Assembly: GCF_003003355.1 (NCBI RefSeq)
Contig: NZ_PVTQ01000020.1
Coordinates: 1-56,396 of the forward strand
From: Donghicola tyrosinivorans
GTDB taxonomy: Bacteria > Pseudomonadota > Alphaproteobacteria > Rhodobacterales > Rhodobacteraceae
Direction: 5' to 3'
DNA length: 56,396 nucleotides
The position numbers and the translations under genes are program-made. Under the pieces are notes generated by a model. It saw only the letters and a program-made list of their open reading frames with translations, was not told where the DNA came from and made no database searches. Below are positions 8,938 through 18,260 of this stretch, piece after piece (within the stretch, counting starts at the first letter, position 1; every line of letters starts with the position of its first letter).

Positions 8938-10293
8938 ATGAAAGATTCCAATTTCCTGACCGAACATAACGCCCGTCACCTGTGGCATCCGATGGCCCAT
9001 CCCGCCGATAGTCTGGCCAATCTGCCCGACATCATTGTCGAAGGCGAAGGGGTGCAGATCATGGATCTGGACGGACACCGCACCGTAGATGCGGTGGGCG
9101 GCCTTTGGAACGTGAACCTTGGCTATTCCTGTGCGCCGGTCAAAGAGGCGATCCGCGCCCAGTTGGACCGGCTTCCCTATTATTCGATCTTTCGTGGCAC
9201 CACCAATGACGCGGTGATTGAGCTGAGCGTAATGCTGCGCGATTTTTTCGCGCCCGACGGGTTGAGCCGTGCGTTTTTTACCTCGGGCGGATCGGATTCC
9301 GTGGAAATAGCGCTGCGACTGGCGCGTCAGTATCACAAGGTGCGCGGTGATGGCGGACGGGTCAAATATCTGTCCTTGAAAAAGGGTTATCACGGCACCC
9401 ACACCCTTGGGGCTTCGGTCAACGGAAACGCCAACTTTCGCACCCAGTACGAGCCGCTGATGCCCGGCTGTTTCCACGTGCCTGCGCCTTACCCCTATCG
9501 TAACCCTTTCAATGAGACCGACCCCGAGCGTCTGGCCCAATTGTGCCTTGCCGCGTTGGAAGACGAGATCAAGTTTCAGGCCCCTGAGACGATCGCCGCC
9601 TTTATTATGGAGCCAATTCTGGGTGCTGGCGGCGTCATTCCGCCACACCACAGCTTTATGCCGGGCGTGCGGGCACTTTGTGACAAATATGGCATTCTGC
9701 TGATCGCTGATGAGGTGATCACTGCTTTTGGCCGCACCGGCAGCTGGTCAGGATCGCGCCACTGGGGCGTTAAGCCAGACATGATGTGCACCGCCAAAGC
9801 GATCACCAACGGCTACTTCCCGTTTGGTGCGGTGATGATCTCGGATCAGGTGGCTGAAGTGTTCGAAGGCGACACCTCCGGCAAAGGGGCCATCGGATCA
9901 GGCTATACCTACTCGGGGCATCCGGTGGGGGCTGCTGCGGCGATCGCTTGCCTTCGTGAGACCCAGCGTTTGCAGGTGAAAGACAACGCTGCCGCACGTG
10001 GCACCCAGCTATATGAAGGGCTGCTGAAACTGCAGGAAGCCTATCCGGTGATCGGCGACGTGCGTGGCGGCCACGGTCTGATGTGCGCGTTGGAATTGGT
10101 CTCGGATCGGGGAACCAAAGCGCCCATCGACAAAAAGACCATCGGCGCGATCCATCGCACCACCTATGAAAACGGTGCGATGGTGCGGGTGTCTGGCAAT
10201 AACATCATCATGTCGCCGCCGCTGATCCTGACCGAAAATGACGTGACCACTATCCTGACTGCCCTGAACGCCGGCTTTGCTGCGCACGGCTGA
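8938..10293 (+). CDS. Class III pyridoxal-phosphate aminotransferase (451 aa)
   Basis: Fold-type I, class III (omega) transaminase. Features in order: substrate-loop LWHPMAHP near 15-22, SGGSDSVEIALRLAR for cofactor phosphate binding (116-130), ADEVITAFGRTG with Asp258, which contacts the pyridine nitrogen, and the Schiff-base Lys287 in CTAKAITNGYFP. It resembles the omega-amino acid:pyruvate, taurine and putrescine transaminase cluster. It lies directly downstream of the IclR gene and is closed by a terminator, so the two probably form a unit. Likely step: transfer of a terminal amino group, giving an aldehyde for the divergent aldehyde dehydrogenase. The substrate is not determined. Confidence 0.92.
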   Translation: MKDSNFLTEHNARHLWHPMAHPADSLANLPDIIVEGEGVQIMDLDGHRTVDAVGGLWNVNLGYSCAPVKEAIRAQLDRLPYYSIFRGTTNDAVIELSVMLRDFFAPDGLSRAFFTSGGSDSVEIALRLARQYHKVRGDGGRVKYLSLKKGYHGTHTLGASVNGNANFRTQYEPLMPGCFHVPAPYPYRNPFNETDPERLAQLCLAALEDEIKFQAPETIAAFIMEPILGAGGVIPPHHSFMPGVRALCDKYGILLIADEVITAFGRTGSWSGSRHWGVKPDMMCTAKAITNGYFPFGAVMISDQVAEVFEGDTSGKGAIGSGYTYSGHPVGAAAAIACLRETQRLQVKDNAAARGTQLYEGLLKLQEAYPVIGDVRGGHGLMCALELVSDRGTKAPIDKKTIGAIHRTTYENGAMVRVSGNNIIMSPPLILTENDVTTILTALNAGFAAHG

Positions 10294-10307
10294 TCAAGTC
10301 GCAAGCT

Positions 10308-10335
10308 ACGGCCCCGCTTTAGCCTGTGGGGCCGT
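10308..10335 (+). terminator. Terminator hairpin after the aminotransferase gene
   Basis: An 8-bp stem ACGGCCCC / GGGGCCGT with a 12-nt loop lies 15 bases after the stop. Only a short TT run follows, so Rho-independent strength is uncertain. Confidence 0.6.
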
Positions 10336-10443
10336 TTGCCGGTCTTTGGCATTCAGAGGTGACTGCGCAATCAAACCCAAAAGTGTGCGCAAGGCCTTTA
10401 AACTGCCCCAGAGCTGCAGGCCGATATTTTGGAATATTGGCGG

Positions 10444-11025
10444 TCAAATACTGCCGAGATAGTATCCGATGGCCTCTGCCAGCTCGGTCTCTTCATAGCG
10501 AAAGTGCGAGCGTACAATTTCTTCCAGTTTTCGATAAGTGGCGGCGGCCTGCGTGAAATGCGCTTCACTGGGGTCTTCAATCAGTGTGTCAGCAGCGTCG
10601 CTTAGGCGGATGATCAGTTCATGAACCACTTCGTGTTCGGACAGAAGTTTGGCCACTACCTCGCGGAACATGCCACCACCGGCGGCGCTGATGCGGGGGA
10701 ACATGTCGTCGCCCTCAATATCGTGGTGGAACTTCAGCACCTGACATTCGCGGCCGCAAAGGTTCCCGAAGGCTCTGAAATTCTCTGCCATGTTGAGGGA
10801 CAGAACGATCCGTTTCAGGTTTTCGGGCGGCGTGTCGCCTGCCTCGATCCGCGCTAGAACGGCACCGATCTGGGCCATTTCCATCAAATAGTGACGGTGA
10901 ATGGCCGCCAACTGCCCGCCTTGGCGGCGGTGCGTGTCTGTGGCGGCGGGCACTTTGGGCGCTGAGGGGCGGGCGGCCTCATTCAGCGAGAGCGCGTCGA
11001 GAGGCAGGGTCGAAAGGTCGGTCAT
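10444..11025 (-). CDS. Hemerythrin-like HHE domain protein (193 aa)
   Basis: The C-terminal two thirds carry the spaced His/Glu ligands of a non-haem di-iron four-helix bundle: IHRHYLMEM, KFHHDIEGDDMFP, SEHEVVHELI and SHFRYEETEL. Such proteins bind O2, NO or iron, or serve as redox sensors. The first roughly 40 residues are low-complexity and probably disordered. The ATG at 11025 is preferred to a TTG 30 bases upstream. It is a single gene with no operon partner; function beyond di-iron binding cannot be stated. Confidence 0.85.
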   Translation of the reverse strand: MTDLSTLPLDALSLNEAARPSAPKVPAATDTHRRQGGQLAAIHRHYLMEMAQIGAVLARIEAGDTPPENLKRIVLSLNMAENFRAFGNLCGRECQVLKFHHDIEGDDMFPRISAAGGGMFREVVAKLLSEHEVVHELIIRLSDAADTLIEDPSEAHFTQAAATYRKLEEIVRSHFRYEETELAEAIGYYLGSI

Positions 11026-11111
11026 GATTGCTAAGAATGCCTTTCCCCTTGCCAAGTCAAGCTTATCGGCTTGGCGCGGCCGTGCTTGGGTCGCAGCCCC
11101 TCTGAGGTCTG

Positions 11112-11471
11112 TCAGGTTCGCGTCGATTGCAGTTTTGCCATTTGGGATTTCACGATCGCATCCACTAAATCATCAGGAACCGGCTGGTGTAGCGGTAGTT
11201 GCAACGTGTCTGTTTTCGCACGGAAGGGTGCGACGAGCGCTTCGAACGCCTCGGTGCCCCGATAGATCGGGTAGAGGCCGATGTGTTTCTTCCAGAACGC
11301 GAAATAGATAACGGTCACCCCGTTATATTGAAACGCGGGCATGTCGTAGCAGATGGTTTCTACCAGTCCCTCTGCCGCCGACGAAATGGCGCATCGCAGC
11401 GCCTGCGCCTGTTTCCGCACCTCTGGCGGAAGCGTTTCGATGTACTGATCAATGCTTGCGAACTTGGCCAT
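11112..11471 (-). CDS. DUF1801 (YdhG-like) protein (119 aa)
   Basis: A small cytoplasmic alpha/beta protein opening MAKFASIDQYIETLP, with the family feature YDMPAFQYNG followed by YFAFWKKHIGLYP. This is the DUF1801/YdhG family, which includes the Bacillus iron chaperone Fra. The role in proteobacteria is unclear. It is oriented with, but 86 bases from, the hemerythrin-like gene, so an iron-related pair is possible but not shown. Length is typical. Confidence 0.82.
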   Translation of the reverse strand: MAKFASIDQYIETLPPEVRKQAQALRCAISSAAEGLVETICYDMPAFQYNGVTVIYFAFWKKHIGLYPIYRGTEAFEALVAPFRAKTDTLQLPLHQPVPDDLVDAIVKSQMAKLQSTRT

Positions 11472-11548
11472 TTGCGCATCACGCTACAGCGCTTTTGATC
11501 CGTGATAAACAGTTTCGTCATGGGTTGTCGGACGGAGGGGCGCGGGTC

Positions 11549-12562
11549 TCAGCCGCGGTATGATCCCGGCGTGCGATTGGTCCATTTTCGAAAGGCGCGG
11601 TGAAAGTTTGCAGGGGCGGAAAAGCCGGTGTCGAAGGCGATCTGCTCGATGCTGTCAGTGCCTTGTTGCAGGGCGCGGATGGCAATGTCGCGGCGCAGGG
11701 CGTCTTTGATGTCCTGAAACGAAGTGCCTTCCTGTTTCAGGCGGCGGTTCAGTGTGCGCGGGGTCATTTTCAGGGCGTCGGCCGCATCTAGCAATTGGCA
11801 GGTCTGCCAAGTGGCACCGTATAGGAAGGCGCGGACGCGCAGGCTGTTTGTATGGGCGCGTGAGCCGGTAAAGATCCAGTCCAGCGGTGCGCGCTCAAGG
11901 AATACCGAGGCCTCCGCAGGGGTGCGGGTGATCGGGCGGTCAAACTGCCGCGGATCAAAGAGGATGGCGGTCTCGGCGGCGTCAAATTCGACCGGGCAGG
12001 GAAAGACCACCGCGTAATCGGCGGCGAAATCCGGACGCGCAAAGGCAAAGCGCACGGCCTTCACATTTGTTTCCGCCCCTGCCAGCCATGACAAAAGGCC
12101 GTGGGCCAGTTTCAGGATAAGCATGTGGCCAAACCGCTGCGGGCGGGTTTCGGCGGCATAGGGCACAAGCGCCAGTTCTACCTCATCATCTTGGTGGCGC
12201 AGATCCAGACGGAAATCATCCAGAAGCAGGTTCCAATAGGTCGAGAACCGATACAGCGCCGAGGTCAGGCTGCTGGCCTCTCGTTGTACGGTGACAAGGT
12301 GTTGCAGGGCGCGGGGGCGGATCGGGCGGCTCCAGAGGCCCATCATCTCGTCGCCGGTCTCTGGCGCGGCCAACTGATACAGTCTGGCGATTTCCTCTAG
12401 TGTGATGCGCTGGGTGGGGGACATCGGACCGGATTGCAGGCCTGAACGTTCCAGCAGGGATGCCATCGTCTCTGGCGTGCAGCGCGATGCCAGCGCGTCC
12501 AGCCAGTCCTGAATGAACCCCGCCGATACGGTCGTTAGAGAGATAGGGTCATGACTGCTCAT
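11549..12562 (-). CDS. AraC-family regulator, divergent from the dmd cluster (337 aa)
   Basis: The C-terminal AraC/XylS double helix-turn-helix spans about 235-337, with IAFDTGFSAPANFHRAFRKW as the conserved second half. The N-terminal roughly 200 residues match the 'arabinose-binding domain of AraC regulators' type seen in OruR/ArgR-like proteins. It diverges from dmdC across 111 bases, making it the obvious candidate activator of DMSP demethylation, perhaps sensing DMSP or a methylmercaptopropionate derivative. That link is inferred from position only. No clear direct-repeat operator was picked out by eye in the gap. Confidence 0.88.
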   Translation of the reverse strand: MSSHDPISLTTVSAGFIQDWLDALASRCTPETMASLLERSGLQSGPMSPTQRITLEEIARLYQLAAPETGDEMMGLWSRPIRPRALQHLVTVQREASSLTSALYRFSTYWNLLLDDFRLDLRHQDDEVELALVPYAAETRPQRFGHMLILKLAHGLLSWLAGAETNVKAVRFAFARPDFAADYAVVFPCPVEFDAAETAILFDPRQFDRPITRTPAEASVFLERAPLDWIFTGSRAHTNSLRVRAFLYGATWQTCQLLDAADALKMTPRTLNRRLKQEGTSFQDIKDALRRDIAIRALQQGTDSIEQIAFDTGFSAPANFHRAFRKWTNRTPGSYRG

Positions 12563-12673
12563 GGCGGACCTAATGTGTCGTGATCGGATAATAGTTTGGC
12601 AAAAAATGAGCTTATGGGCAAGCTGTGCAGCGGTTAGATGTCAGAAAACCATAGTGCCTTTGGGGAGACAGGC

Positions 12674-14437
12674 ATGACCTACCAGCCGCCCGTCAAGGAT
12701 TTGATGTTCTGTATCGAACACCTGTCACATTGGGGAAAGGTGTCCTCTTTGGACGCTTATTCCGAATGCGATCTATCGGATATTGGCGCGGCTCTGACGG
12801 GCTATGCCCAGTTCTGTGCCGAACAGATTGCGCCCTTGTCTCAGGACGGGGATCGGGCGGGGACCAGTTTTGACAAGGGCCGCGTGACAATGCCCGAAGG
12901 CCATGCGCAGGCCTACGCGCAGTTTGTTGAAATGGGCTGGCAGGCGCTGACCCATCCGGTGGCCTATGGCGGGGTAGGCCTCCCACGCGTTGCGGGTGCG
13001 GCGGCGACAGAGATGCTGAACAGCGCCGATATGAGCTTTGGCCTGTGCCCGCTGCTGACCGATGGCGCGATCGAGGCGCTGCTGCTGACGGGTTCGGACG
13101 CGCAGAAATCGCTGTATCTTGAGCCGCTGATTTCGGGGCGCTGGTCCGGCACGATGAACCTGACCGAGCCCCAAGCGGGCAGCGATCTAGGCCTTGTTGC
13201 GACAAAGGCGATCCGGCGTACGGATGGCAGCTATGCCGTCAGGGGCACAAAGATCTTTATCACCTACGGCGCCCATGATCTGACCGAGAACATCATCCAC
13301 CTAGTGCTGGCGCGGACCCATGGTGCGCCCGCCGGACCCAAGGGGCTGAGCCTTTTTATCGTGCCGCAGACGCTGGTGAAGTCGGACGGAACGCTTGGGG
13401 CTGCGAATGCAGTGAAGTGTGTCAGCATCGAACACAAACTGGGCGTGCGGGCCAGTCCTACGGCTGTGTTGGAATATGAGGATGCGACGGGGTTCCTGAT
13501 CGGCAATGAGAATTGCGGGCTGGAATACATGTTCATCATGATGAACGCCGCGCGGTTTACTGTGGGCGTGCAAGGCGTTGCGACCTCTGAACGGGCCTAT
13601 CAACGGGCGCTGGCTTATGCGCAGGGCCGCGTGCAAAGCCGTCCGGTGAACGGTCAAACCAAAGACGCCGTGCCGATCATCGAACATCCCGACGTGCGCC
13701 GTATGCTGATGCGGATGCGCAGCCTGACCGAAGGCGGGCGGGCGATGGCGGCCGCAACCGCGGGACTGCTGGATATCGCTCATTACCGGACAGACCGTGT
13801 AACCAATGCGCTGGCCGAATTCATGGTCCCGCTGGTCAAGGGCTTTTGCACCGAACGCGCTGTCGAGGTTGCCTCATTGGGCGTGCAAATTCATGGCGGC
13901 ATGGGCTTTATCGAGGAAACCGGCGCCGCGCAGCACTACCGCGATGCCCGCATCCTGCCGATCTATGAAGGCACCACGGCCATTCAGGCCAATGACCTTT
14001 TGGGACGCAAAGTGATGCGCGATGGCGGGGCGGCTGCCCGCTTGTTCGCCGCTGGAATAGCCACGACCGAGGCAGAACTGGCCAAGGGCGATGCCTCTGC
14101 CCAAGCGATTGGCGCGGGCCTTGCGCAGGCGCGGGCGGCGTTTGAGACCTCGTTGGAATGGATGTTGGATAACAAGCCCAAGGATATCGACGCGGCCTTT
14201 GCGGGCTCTGTCCCGTTCCTGATGCTGACCGGAACGCTGGCGGCGGGCTGGATGCTTGGCAAAGGGGCTTTGGCGGCGCAAGCCGCGCTGGACGCGGGTC
14301 AAGATGCGCCCTTCATGGTCCGCAAAATCGAAACCGCCCTGTTCTATGCCCAGAACATTCTGCCCGAGTGCGCCACCGAACAAGCCCGCATCCTGCACGG
14401 CTCTCGCAGCCTCTTGGACGCGACTTTCCCTGAATGA
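12674..14437 (+). CDS. dmdC: 3-methylmercaptopropionyl-CoA dehydrogenase DmdC (587 aa)
   Basis: Flavoenzyme of the acyl-CoA dehydrogenase family that oxidises methylmercaptopropionyl-CoA to methylthioacryloyl-CoA in the DMSP demethylation route. At 587 aa it is the long ACAD type of DmdC. Seen: the MNLTEPQAGSDLG flavin/substrate region, the QIHGGMGFIEETG segment and catalytic Glu432 in IYEGTTAIQ. The ATG at 12674 is preceded by GGGGAGA; an ATG at 12638 in frame lacks a good site. It heads a four-gene operon with dmdD 24 bases downstream. Identity as DmdC rather than a generic dehydrogenase rests on linkage to dmdD, dmdB and dmdA. Confidence 0.93.
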   Translation: MTYQPPVKDLMFCIEHLSHWGKVSSLDAYSECDLSDIGAALTGYAQFCAEQIAPLSQDGDRAGTSFDKGRVTMPEGHAQAYAQFVEMGWQALTHPVAYGGVGLPRVAGAAATEMLNSADMSFGLCPLLTDGAIEALLLTGSDAQKSLYLEPLISGRWSGTMNLTEPQAGSDLGLVATKAIRRTDGSYAVRGTKIFITYGAHDLTENIIHLVLARTHGAPAGPKGLSLFIVPQTLVKSDGTLGAANAVKCVSIEHKLGVRASPTAVLEYEDATGFLIGNENCGLEYMFIMMNAARFTVGVQGVATSERAYQRALAYAQGRVQSRPVNGQTKDAVPIIEHPDVRRMLMRMRSLTEGGRAMAAATAGLLDIAHYRTDRVTNALAEFMVPLVKGFCTERAVEVASLGVQIHGGMGFIEETGAAQHYRDARILPIYEGTTAIQANDLLGRKVMRDGGAAARLFAAGIATTEAELAKGDASAQAIGAGLAQARAAFETSLEWMLDNKPKDIDAAFAGSVPFLMLTGTLAAGWMLGKGALAAQAALDAGQDAPFMVRKIETALFYAQNILPECATEQARILHGSRSLLDATFPE

Positions 14438-14461
14438 ATTCTCTCGAAAAGGACCAGACAT

Positions 14462-15271
14462 ATGAATGACGTTGTAAATCCCGCCACCTATGAACGCCTT
14501 GCGATTTCGGCGCGTGACAATGGCCTCTATGTTCTAACCCTGAACCGTCCTGAAAAGCGCAATGCGCTGGATGTGGTCACGATCGAGGAACTGATCCGCT
14601 TTTTCAGCGGTGCGCGGATGGCGGGCGTCAAAGCTGTGCTTCTGGAAGGGGCAGGGGACCATTTTTGCGCAGGGCTTGATCTGGTCGAGCATTGGAAGGC
14701 GGATCGCAGCCCCGATGACTTTATGCACGTCTGTCTGCGCTGGCATGAAGCGTTCAACAAAATGGAATATGGCGGGGTGCCGATCATCGCCGCGCTGAAG
14801 GGCGCGGTTGTTGGCGGTGGTCTGGAACTGGCCAGCGCCGCCCACGTGAGGGTGATCGATCCGGGCACCTATTTCGCTCTGCCCGAAGGTCAGCGCGGGA
14901 TTTTCACCGGTGGGGGCGCAACGATCCGTGTCTCGGATATGATCGGCAAGTACCGCATGATTGACATGATCCTGACCGGCCGCGTCTATCAGGGTCAAGA
15001 GGCCGTGGATCTGGGGCTGGCGCAGTACATCACTGAAGAGGGTGGCAGCTACGCCAAGGCGATGGAGCTGGCCGAGAAGGTGGCCCAGAACCTGCCGCTG
15101 ACAAACTTTGCGATCTGCTCTGCGGTCAGCCACATGAACAACATGTCGGGCATGGATGCCGCCTACGCCGAGGCCTTTGTGGGCGGGATCGTCAACACCC
15201 AGCCCGCCGCGCGCGAGCGTCTGGAAGCCTTCGCCAACAAGACCGCAGCCCGCGTGCGGCCCAACACTTAA
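14462..15271 (+). CDS. dmdD: Methylthioacryloyl-CoA hydratase DmdD (269 aa)
   Basis: A crotonase-fold hydratase that adds water to methylthioacryloyl-CoA and releases methanethiol, acetaldehyde, CO2 and CoA. I recognise it as very close to Ruegeria pomeroyi DmdD across nearly its whole length, e.g. [14 protein letters not shown] and [19 protein letters not shown]. The two active-site glutamates are Glu122 (GGGLELAS) and Glu142 (ALPEGQRG). AAAAGGA precedes the ATG. DmdD is the rarest enzyme of the pathway, many bacteria using AcuH instead, so its presence makes the pathway call strong. Confidence 0.96.
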   Translation: MNDVVNPATYERLAISARDNGLYVLTLNRPEKRNALDVVTIEELIRFFSGARMAGVKAVLLEGAGDHFCAGLDLVEHWKADRSPDDFMHVCLRWHEAFNKMEYGGVPIIAALKGAVVGGGLELASAAHVRVIDPGTYFALPEGQRGIFTGGGATIRVSDMIGKYRMIDMILTGRVYQGQEAVDLGLAQYITEEGGSYAKAMELAEKVAQNLPLTNFAICSAVSHMNNMSGMDAAYAEAFVGGIVNTQPAARERLEAFANKTAARVRPNT

Positions 15272-15289
15272 ATCAGAGCGGACAACGAC

Positions 15290-16900
15290 ATGCGTCACCA
15301 TTTCGAGGCTCTTCAAAAGACACGGGCGAACCATGTGCCGCTGTCGCCCCTGTCCTTCCTGCGCCGCGCTGAAAGCCTGCATGGTACGCGCACGGCGGTG
15401 ATCTATGGGGATATCCGGCGCAGTTGGGCCGAAACTGCCGCGCGTATCCGTTCTGTGGCGGCGGGTCTTATGGGGCTTGGTGTTGCAAAGGGTGATACGG
15501 TCTCTGTCCTTAGCCCGAATGTGCCCGAGCTGTTTGAACTGCACTTTGCGCTGCCCTTGACCGGCGCGGTGATGAACACGCTGAACACGCGGCTTGAGCC
15601 GGAAACCATCGCCTATATTCTGGACCATGCGGACAGCAAACTGGTGATCGTGGATCGGGAACTGGTGCCTTTGTTGTCCAAGGCGTTTGACCTTTTGGGG
15701 CGTACATTGCCCGTGGTCGAGATCGCCGACCCCGCCGCACCGGGCGAAAGCCTTGGTGGCCCCACCTATGAGGCGCTGGCCGACACCGCGCCGATGCCGA
15801 TCCTGCTGCCAGAGGATGAGTGGGATGCGATTGCGCTGAACTACACGTCCGGCACGTCGGGGCGGCCCAAGGGTGTGGTCTATCACCACCGCGGCGCGTA
15901 CCTGATGGCGCTTGGCGCAGGGACCGCGTGGCAGGTGCCGCCCTATCCGGTCTACCTGTCCGTGGTGCCGATGTTCCACTGCAATGGCTGGGGGCATCCT
16001 TGGTTGGTGGCGATGCTGGGGGGCACGTTTGTCTTTACCCGCATTCCGGCTGCGAACCGTATTCTTGAGGCGATCCGCACCCACGGCGTGACCCACTTTG
16101 GCGCCGCGCCAATCGTGTTGCAGATGCTGGCCGAGGCCGAAGGTAACGCGGCCCCCTTTGAACCCTCGATCCGCGTGATGACAGCAGGCGCACCGCCGCC
16201 GCCTTCGGTGCTGGAAAAGACACGGGCGATGGGCTTTGACGTGATGCAGGTCTATGGGCTGACCGAAACCTTTGGCCATATCTCGCAGTGTCTGTGGCAA
16301 GAGGCTTGGGATGATCTAAGCCCCGCCGAACAGGCCGAACTGCAAGCGCAACAGGGCATTGCTTTTCCGATGGTCGAAGAGGTCACGGTCATTGACCGCG
16401 CCTCTGGCCAGCCCGTGCCTCGCGACGGCACCACTCAGGGTGAGATTGCCATTCGGGGCAACACGGTCATGTCGGGCTACTACAAAGACCCCGAGGCCAC
16501 CGCGAAGGCCTTTGAGGATGGCTGGTTCTGGTCCGGTGATGGCGCTGTCGTCCATGAAAACGCCTACATGCAGATACGTGACCGTCTGAAGGATGTGATC
16601 ATCTCGGGCGGTGAGAATATCTCTTCGGTCGAGGTTGAGGCGGTTTTGTATCGCCATCCCGCGGTGCAGGCCGCCGCCGTTGTCGCAAAGCCCCACGAAA
16701 AGTGGGGCGAGGTTCCTTGCGCTTTCGTGGAACTGCGTGACGGGGCAGAGGTCACCGCCGAAGACCTGATCGCCTTTTGCCGCACCCGTCTGGCGGGCTT
16801 CAAAGCCCCCAAGGCGGTTATCTTTGAAACCCTTCCTAAAACATCCACCGGCAAGATCCAGAAGTTCCAGCTTCGCGATCGCGCCAAAGAACTGGAGTAA
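15290..16900 (+). CDS. dmdB: 3-methylmercaptopropionate-CoA ligase DmdB (536 aa)
   Basis: An AMP-forming acyl-CoA synthetase that activates methylmercaptopropionate, the product of DmdA. The adenylation P-loop YTSGTSGRPKG is at 185-195, VYGLTETFG is the A5 motif, and WFWSGDGAV and the C-terminal KTSTGKIQKF lysine motif close the two domains. It lies 18 bases after dmdD and 6 before dmdA. Medium-chain fatty acyl-CoA ligases look alike, so the specific name depends on the operon. Confidence 0.92.
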   Translation: MRHHFEALQKTRANHVPLSPLSFLRRAESLHGTRTAVIYGDIRRSWAETAARIRSVAAGLMGLGVAKGDTVSVLSPNVPELFELHFALPLTGAVMNTLNTRLEPETIAYILDHADSKLVIVDRELVPLLSKAFDLLGRTLPVVEIADPAAPGESLGGPTYEALADTAPMPILLPEDEWDAIALNYTSGTSGRPKGVVYHHRGAYLMALGAGTAWQVPPYPVYLSVVPMFHCNGWGHPWLVAMLGGTFVFTRIPAANRILEAIRTHGVTHFGAAPIVLQMLAEAEGNAAPFEPSIRVMTAGAPPPPSVLEKTRAMGFDVMQVYGLTETFGHISQCLWQEAWDDLSPAEQAELQAQQGIAFPMVEEVTVIDRASGQPVPRDGTTQGEIAIRGNTVMSGYYKDPEATAKAFEDGWFWSGDGAVVHENAYMQIRDRLKDVIISGGENISSVEVEAVLYRHPAVQAAAVVAKPHEKWGEVPCAFVELRDGAEVTAEDLIAFCRTRLAGFKAPKAVIFETLPKTSTGKIQKFQLRDRAKELE

Positions 16901-16906
16901 ACCGGT

Positions 16907-18010
16907 ATGGCACTGCTTTCCCCTTCGCGCAGGCTGCGCCGCACCCCCTTCTCGGACGGTGTCGAGGCCGCTGGCGTCAAAGCTTACACTGTCTACAACC
17001 ACATGCTTCTGCCGACGGTGTTCCGCTCGGTTCAGGAAGACTACCACCACCTGAAACAGGCGGTGCAGGTCTGGGACGTGGCCTGTGAGCGTCAGATTGA
17101 ACTGCGCGGCCCCGATGCGGGTCGTCTGGTGCAGTTGATGACCCCGCGCGATTTGCGTTCGATGCTGCCGGGCCAGTGTTTCTATCTGCCGATTGTCGAT
17201 GAAACGGGCGGCATGTTGAACGATCCCGTTGCCGTCAAACTGGCCGAGGACCGCTGGTGGATTTCGATCGCCGACAGCGATCTGCTGTATTGGGTCAAGG
17301 GGCTGGCTTATGGCTATCGCCTTGATGTGCTGGTGGATGAGCCCGACGTGTCGCCCTTGGCCGTACAAGGCCCCCGTTCCGATGATCTGATGGCGGCGGT
17401 GTTCGGTGATCAGGTGCGAGACATCCGGTTCTTCCGCTTTGCCCATCTTGATTTTCAAGGTCACGATCTGGTCGTCGCTCGCTCGGGATATTCCAAGCAG
17501 GGCGGCTTTGAAATCTATGTCGAGGGCGAACAGATCGGTATGCCCCTGTGGAACGCTCTGATGGAGGCGGGCCAGTCCATGGACGTTCGCGCAGGCTGTC
17601 CCAACCTGATCGAGCGGATTGAGGGCGGGCTGCTGTCCTATGGCAACGATATGACTGACGACAACACGCCCCATGAGTGCGGCCTTGGCAAGTTCTGCAA
17701 CACCCAGACTGCAATTGGCTGTATCGGGCGCGATGCGTTGTTGCGTGTGGCGAAAGAGGGCCCTGTCAAACAAATCCGCGCTATTCAGATCGACGGTCCC
17801 GCGGTGCCCGGTTGTGACCGCTGGTGGCCCCTCAAGCACGGGGAAAAGACGGTTGGTCGTGTCTCGTCTGCCGCATGGTCCCCGGATTTCCAGACCAACG
17901 TTGCCATCGGCATGGTGCGCATGACCCATTGGGACGCGGGCACCGAGCTGACGGTCGAAACCATCGATGGCCCGCGCCAAGCCCTAGTCCACGAGACATT
18001 CTGGGCCTAA
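16907..18010 (+). CDS. dmdA: DMSP demethylase DmdA (367 aa)
   Basis: A tetrahydrofolate-dependent demethylase of the GcvT fold that removes a methyl group from DMSP to give methylmercaptopropionate and 5-methyl-THF, the entry step of the pathway. I recognise long matches to Ruegeria DmdA, including PSRRLRRTPFS at the start, YTVYNHMLLPTVF, VQVWDVACERQ, SGYSKQGGFEIYVEG and ECGLGKFCN. These separate it from glycine-cleavage GcvT. Last gene of dmdCDBA, followed by a strong hairpin. The distance from dmdB suggests co-transcription. Confidence 0.95.
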   Translation: MALLSPSRRLRRTPFSDGVEAAGVKAYTVYNHMLLPTVFRSVQEDYHHLKQAVQVWDVACERQIELRGPDAGRLVQLMTPRDLRSMLPGQCFYLPIVDETGGMLNDPVAVKLAEDRWWISIADSDLLYWVKGLAYGYRLDVLVDEPDVSPLAVQGPRSDDLMAAVFGDQVRDIRFFRFAHLDFQGHDLVVARSGYSKQGGFEIYVEGEQIGMPLWNALMEAGQSMDVRAGCPNLIERIEGGLLSYGNDMTDDNTPHECGLGKFCNTQTAIGCIGRDALLRVAKEGPVKQIRAIQIDGPAVPGCDRWWPLKHGEKTVGRVSSAAWSPDFQTNVAIGMVRMTHWDAGTELTVETIDGPRQALVHETFWA

Positions 18011-18032
18011 CCGCGTTTCCGCGCTGACATTG

Positions 18033-18060
18033 GAGGCAAGCAAAGCCCCTTGCTTGCCTC
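18033..18060 (+). terminator. Terminator hairpin closing the dmd operon
   Basis: A perfect 11-bp stem GAGGCAAGCAA / TTGCTTGCCTC with a 6-nt loop starts 23 bases after the dmdA stop. It is followed by TATTGC, a weak U-tract. It separates the dmd operon from the next cassette. Confidence 0.75.
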
Positions 18061-18260
18061 TATTGCAGATATCAACGGGGCAAGCATACTCAACCGCTGC
18101 ATATTGCGCTGATGAGAATATTAAATCTCTGGTATTTTCTGATTTTATCGAAGCTTTTATGCGCACTTATTCGGATTAAGCGAATTTCGCGGCCCTAGCT
18201 TCTGTGAAAAATTAGAGAAAAGTCTTACTCTGATTTTTATTTTAGCATTGGTTGATTCCG
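18061..18260 (+). promoter_or_regulatory. AT-rich leader of the hydrolase/HNH-AAA/HNH cassette
   Basis: About 200 bases of noticeably AT-richer DNA than the surroundings hold no gene. They contain candidate promoter-like stretches (for example TTAAATCTC and TTTTTATTTTAG near 18120-18245). A sharp composition drop in front of a defence-like cassette fits acquired DNA. No start site can be named with confidence. Confidence 0.45.

Noticed and set aside
13301-17980. Long open frames on the opposite strand of dmdC, dmdD, dmdB and dmdA
   Set aside because: They mirror the real genes in GC-rich DNA, lack ribosome-binding sites and encode biased, unrecognisable proteins.
16907-18010. Glycine-cleavage T-protein (GcvT) as the name for the folate-dependent protein
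   Set aside because: It has DmdA-specific stretches, sits with dmdB, dmdC and dmdD, and no gcvH or gcvP is nearby.
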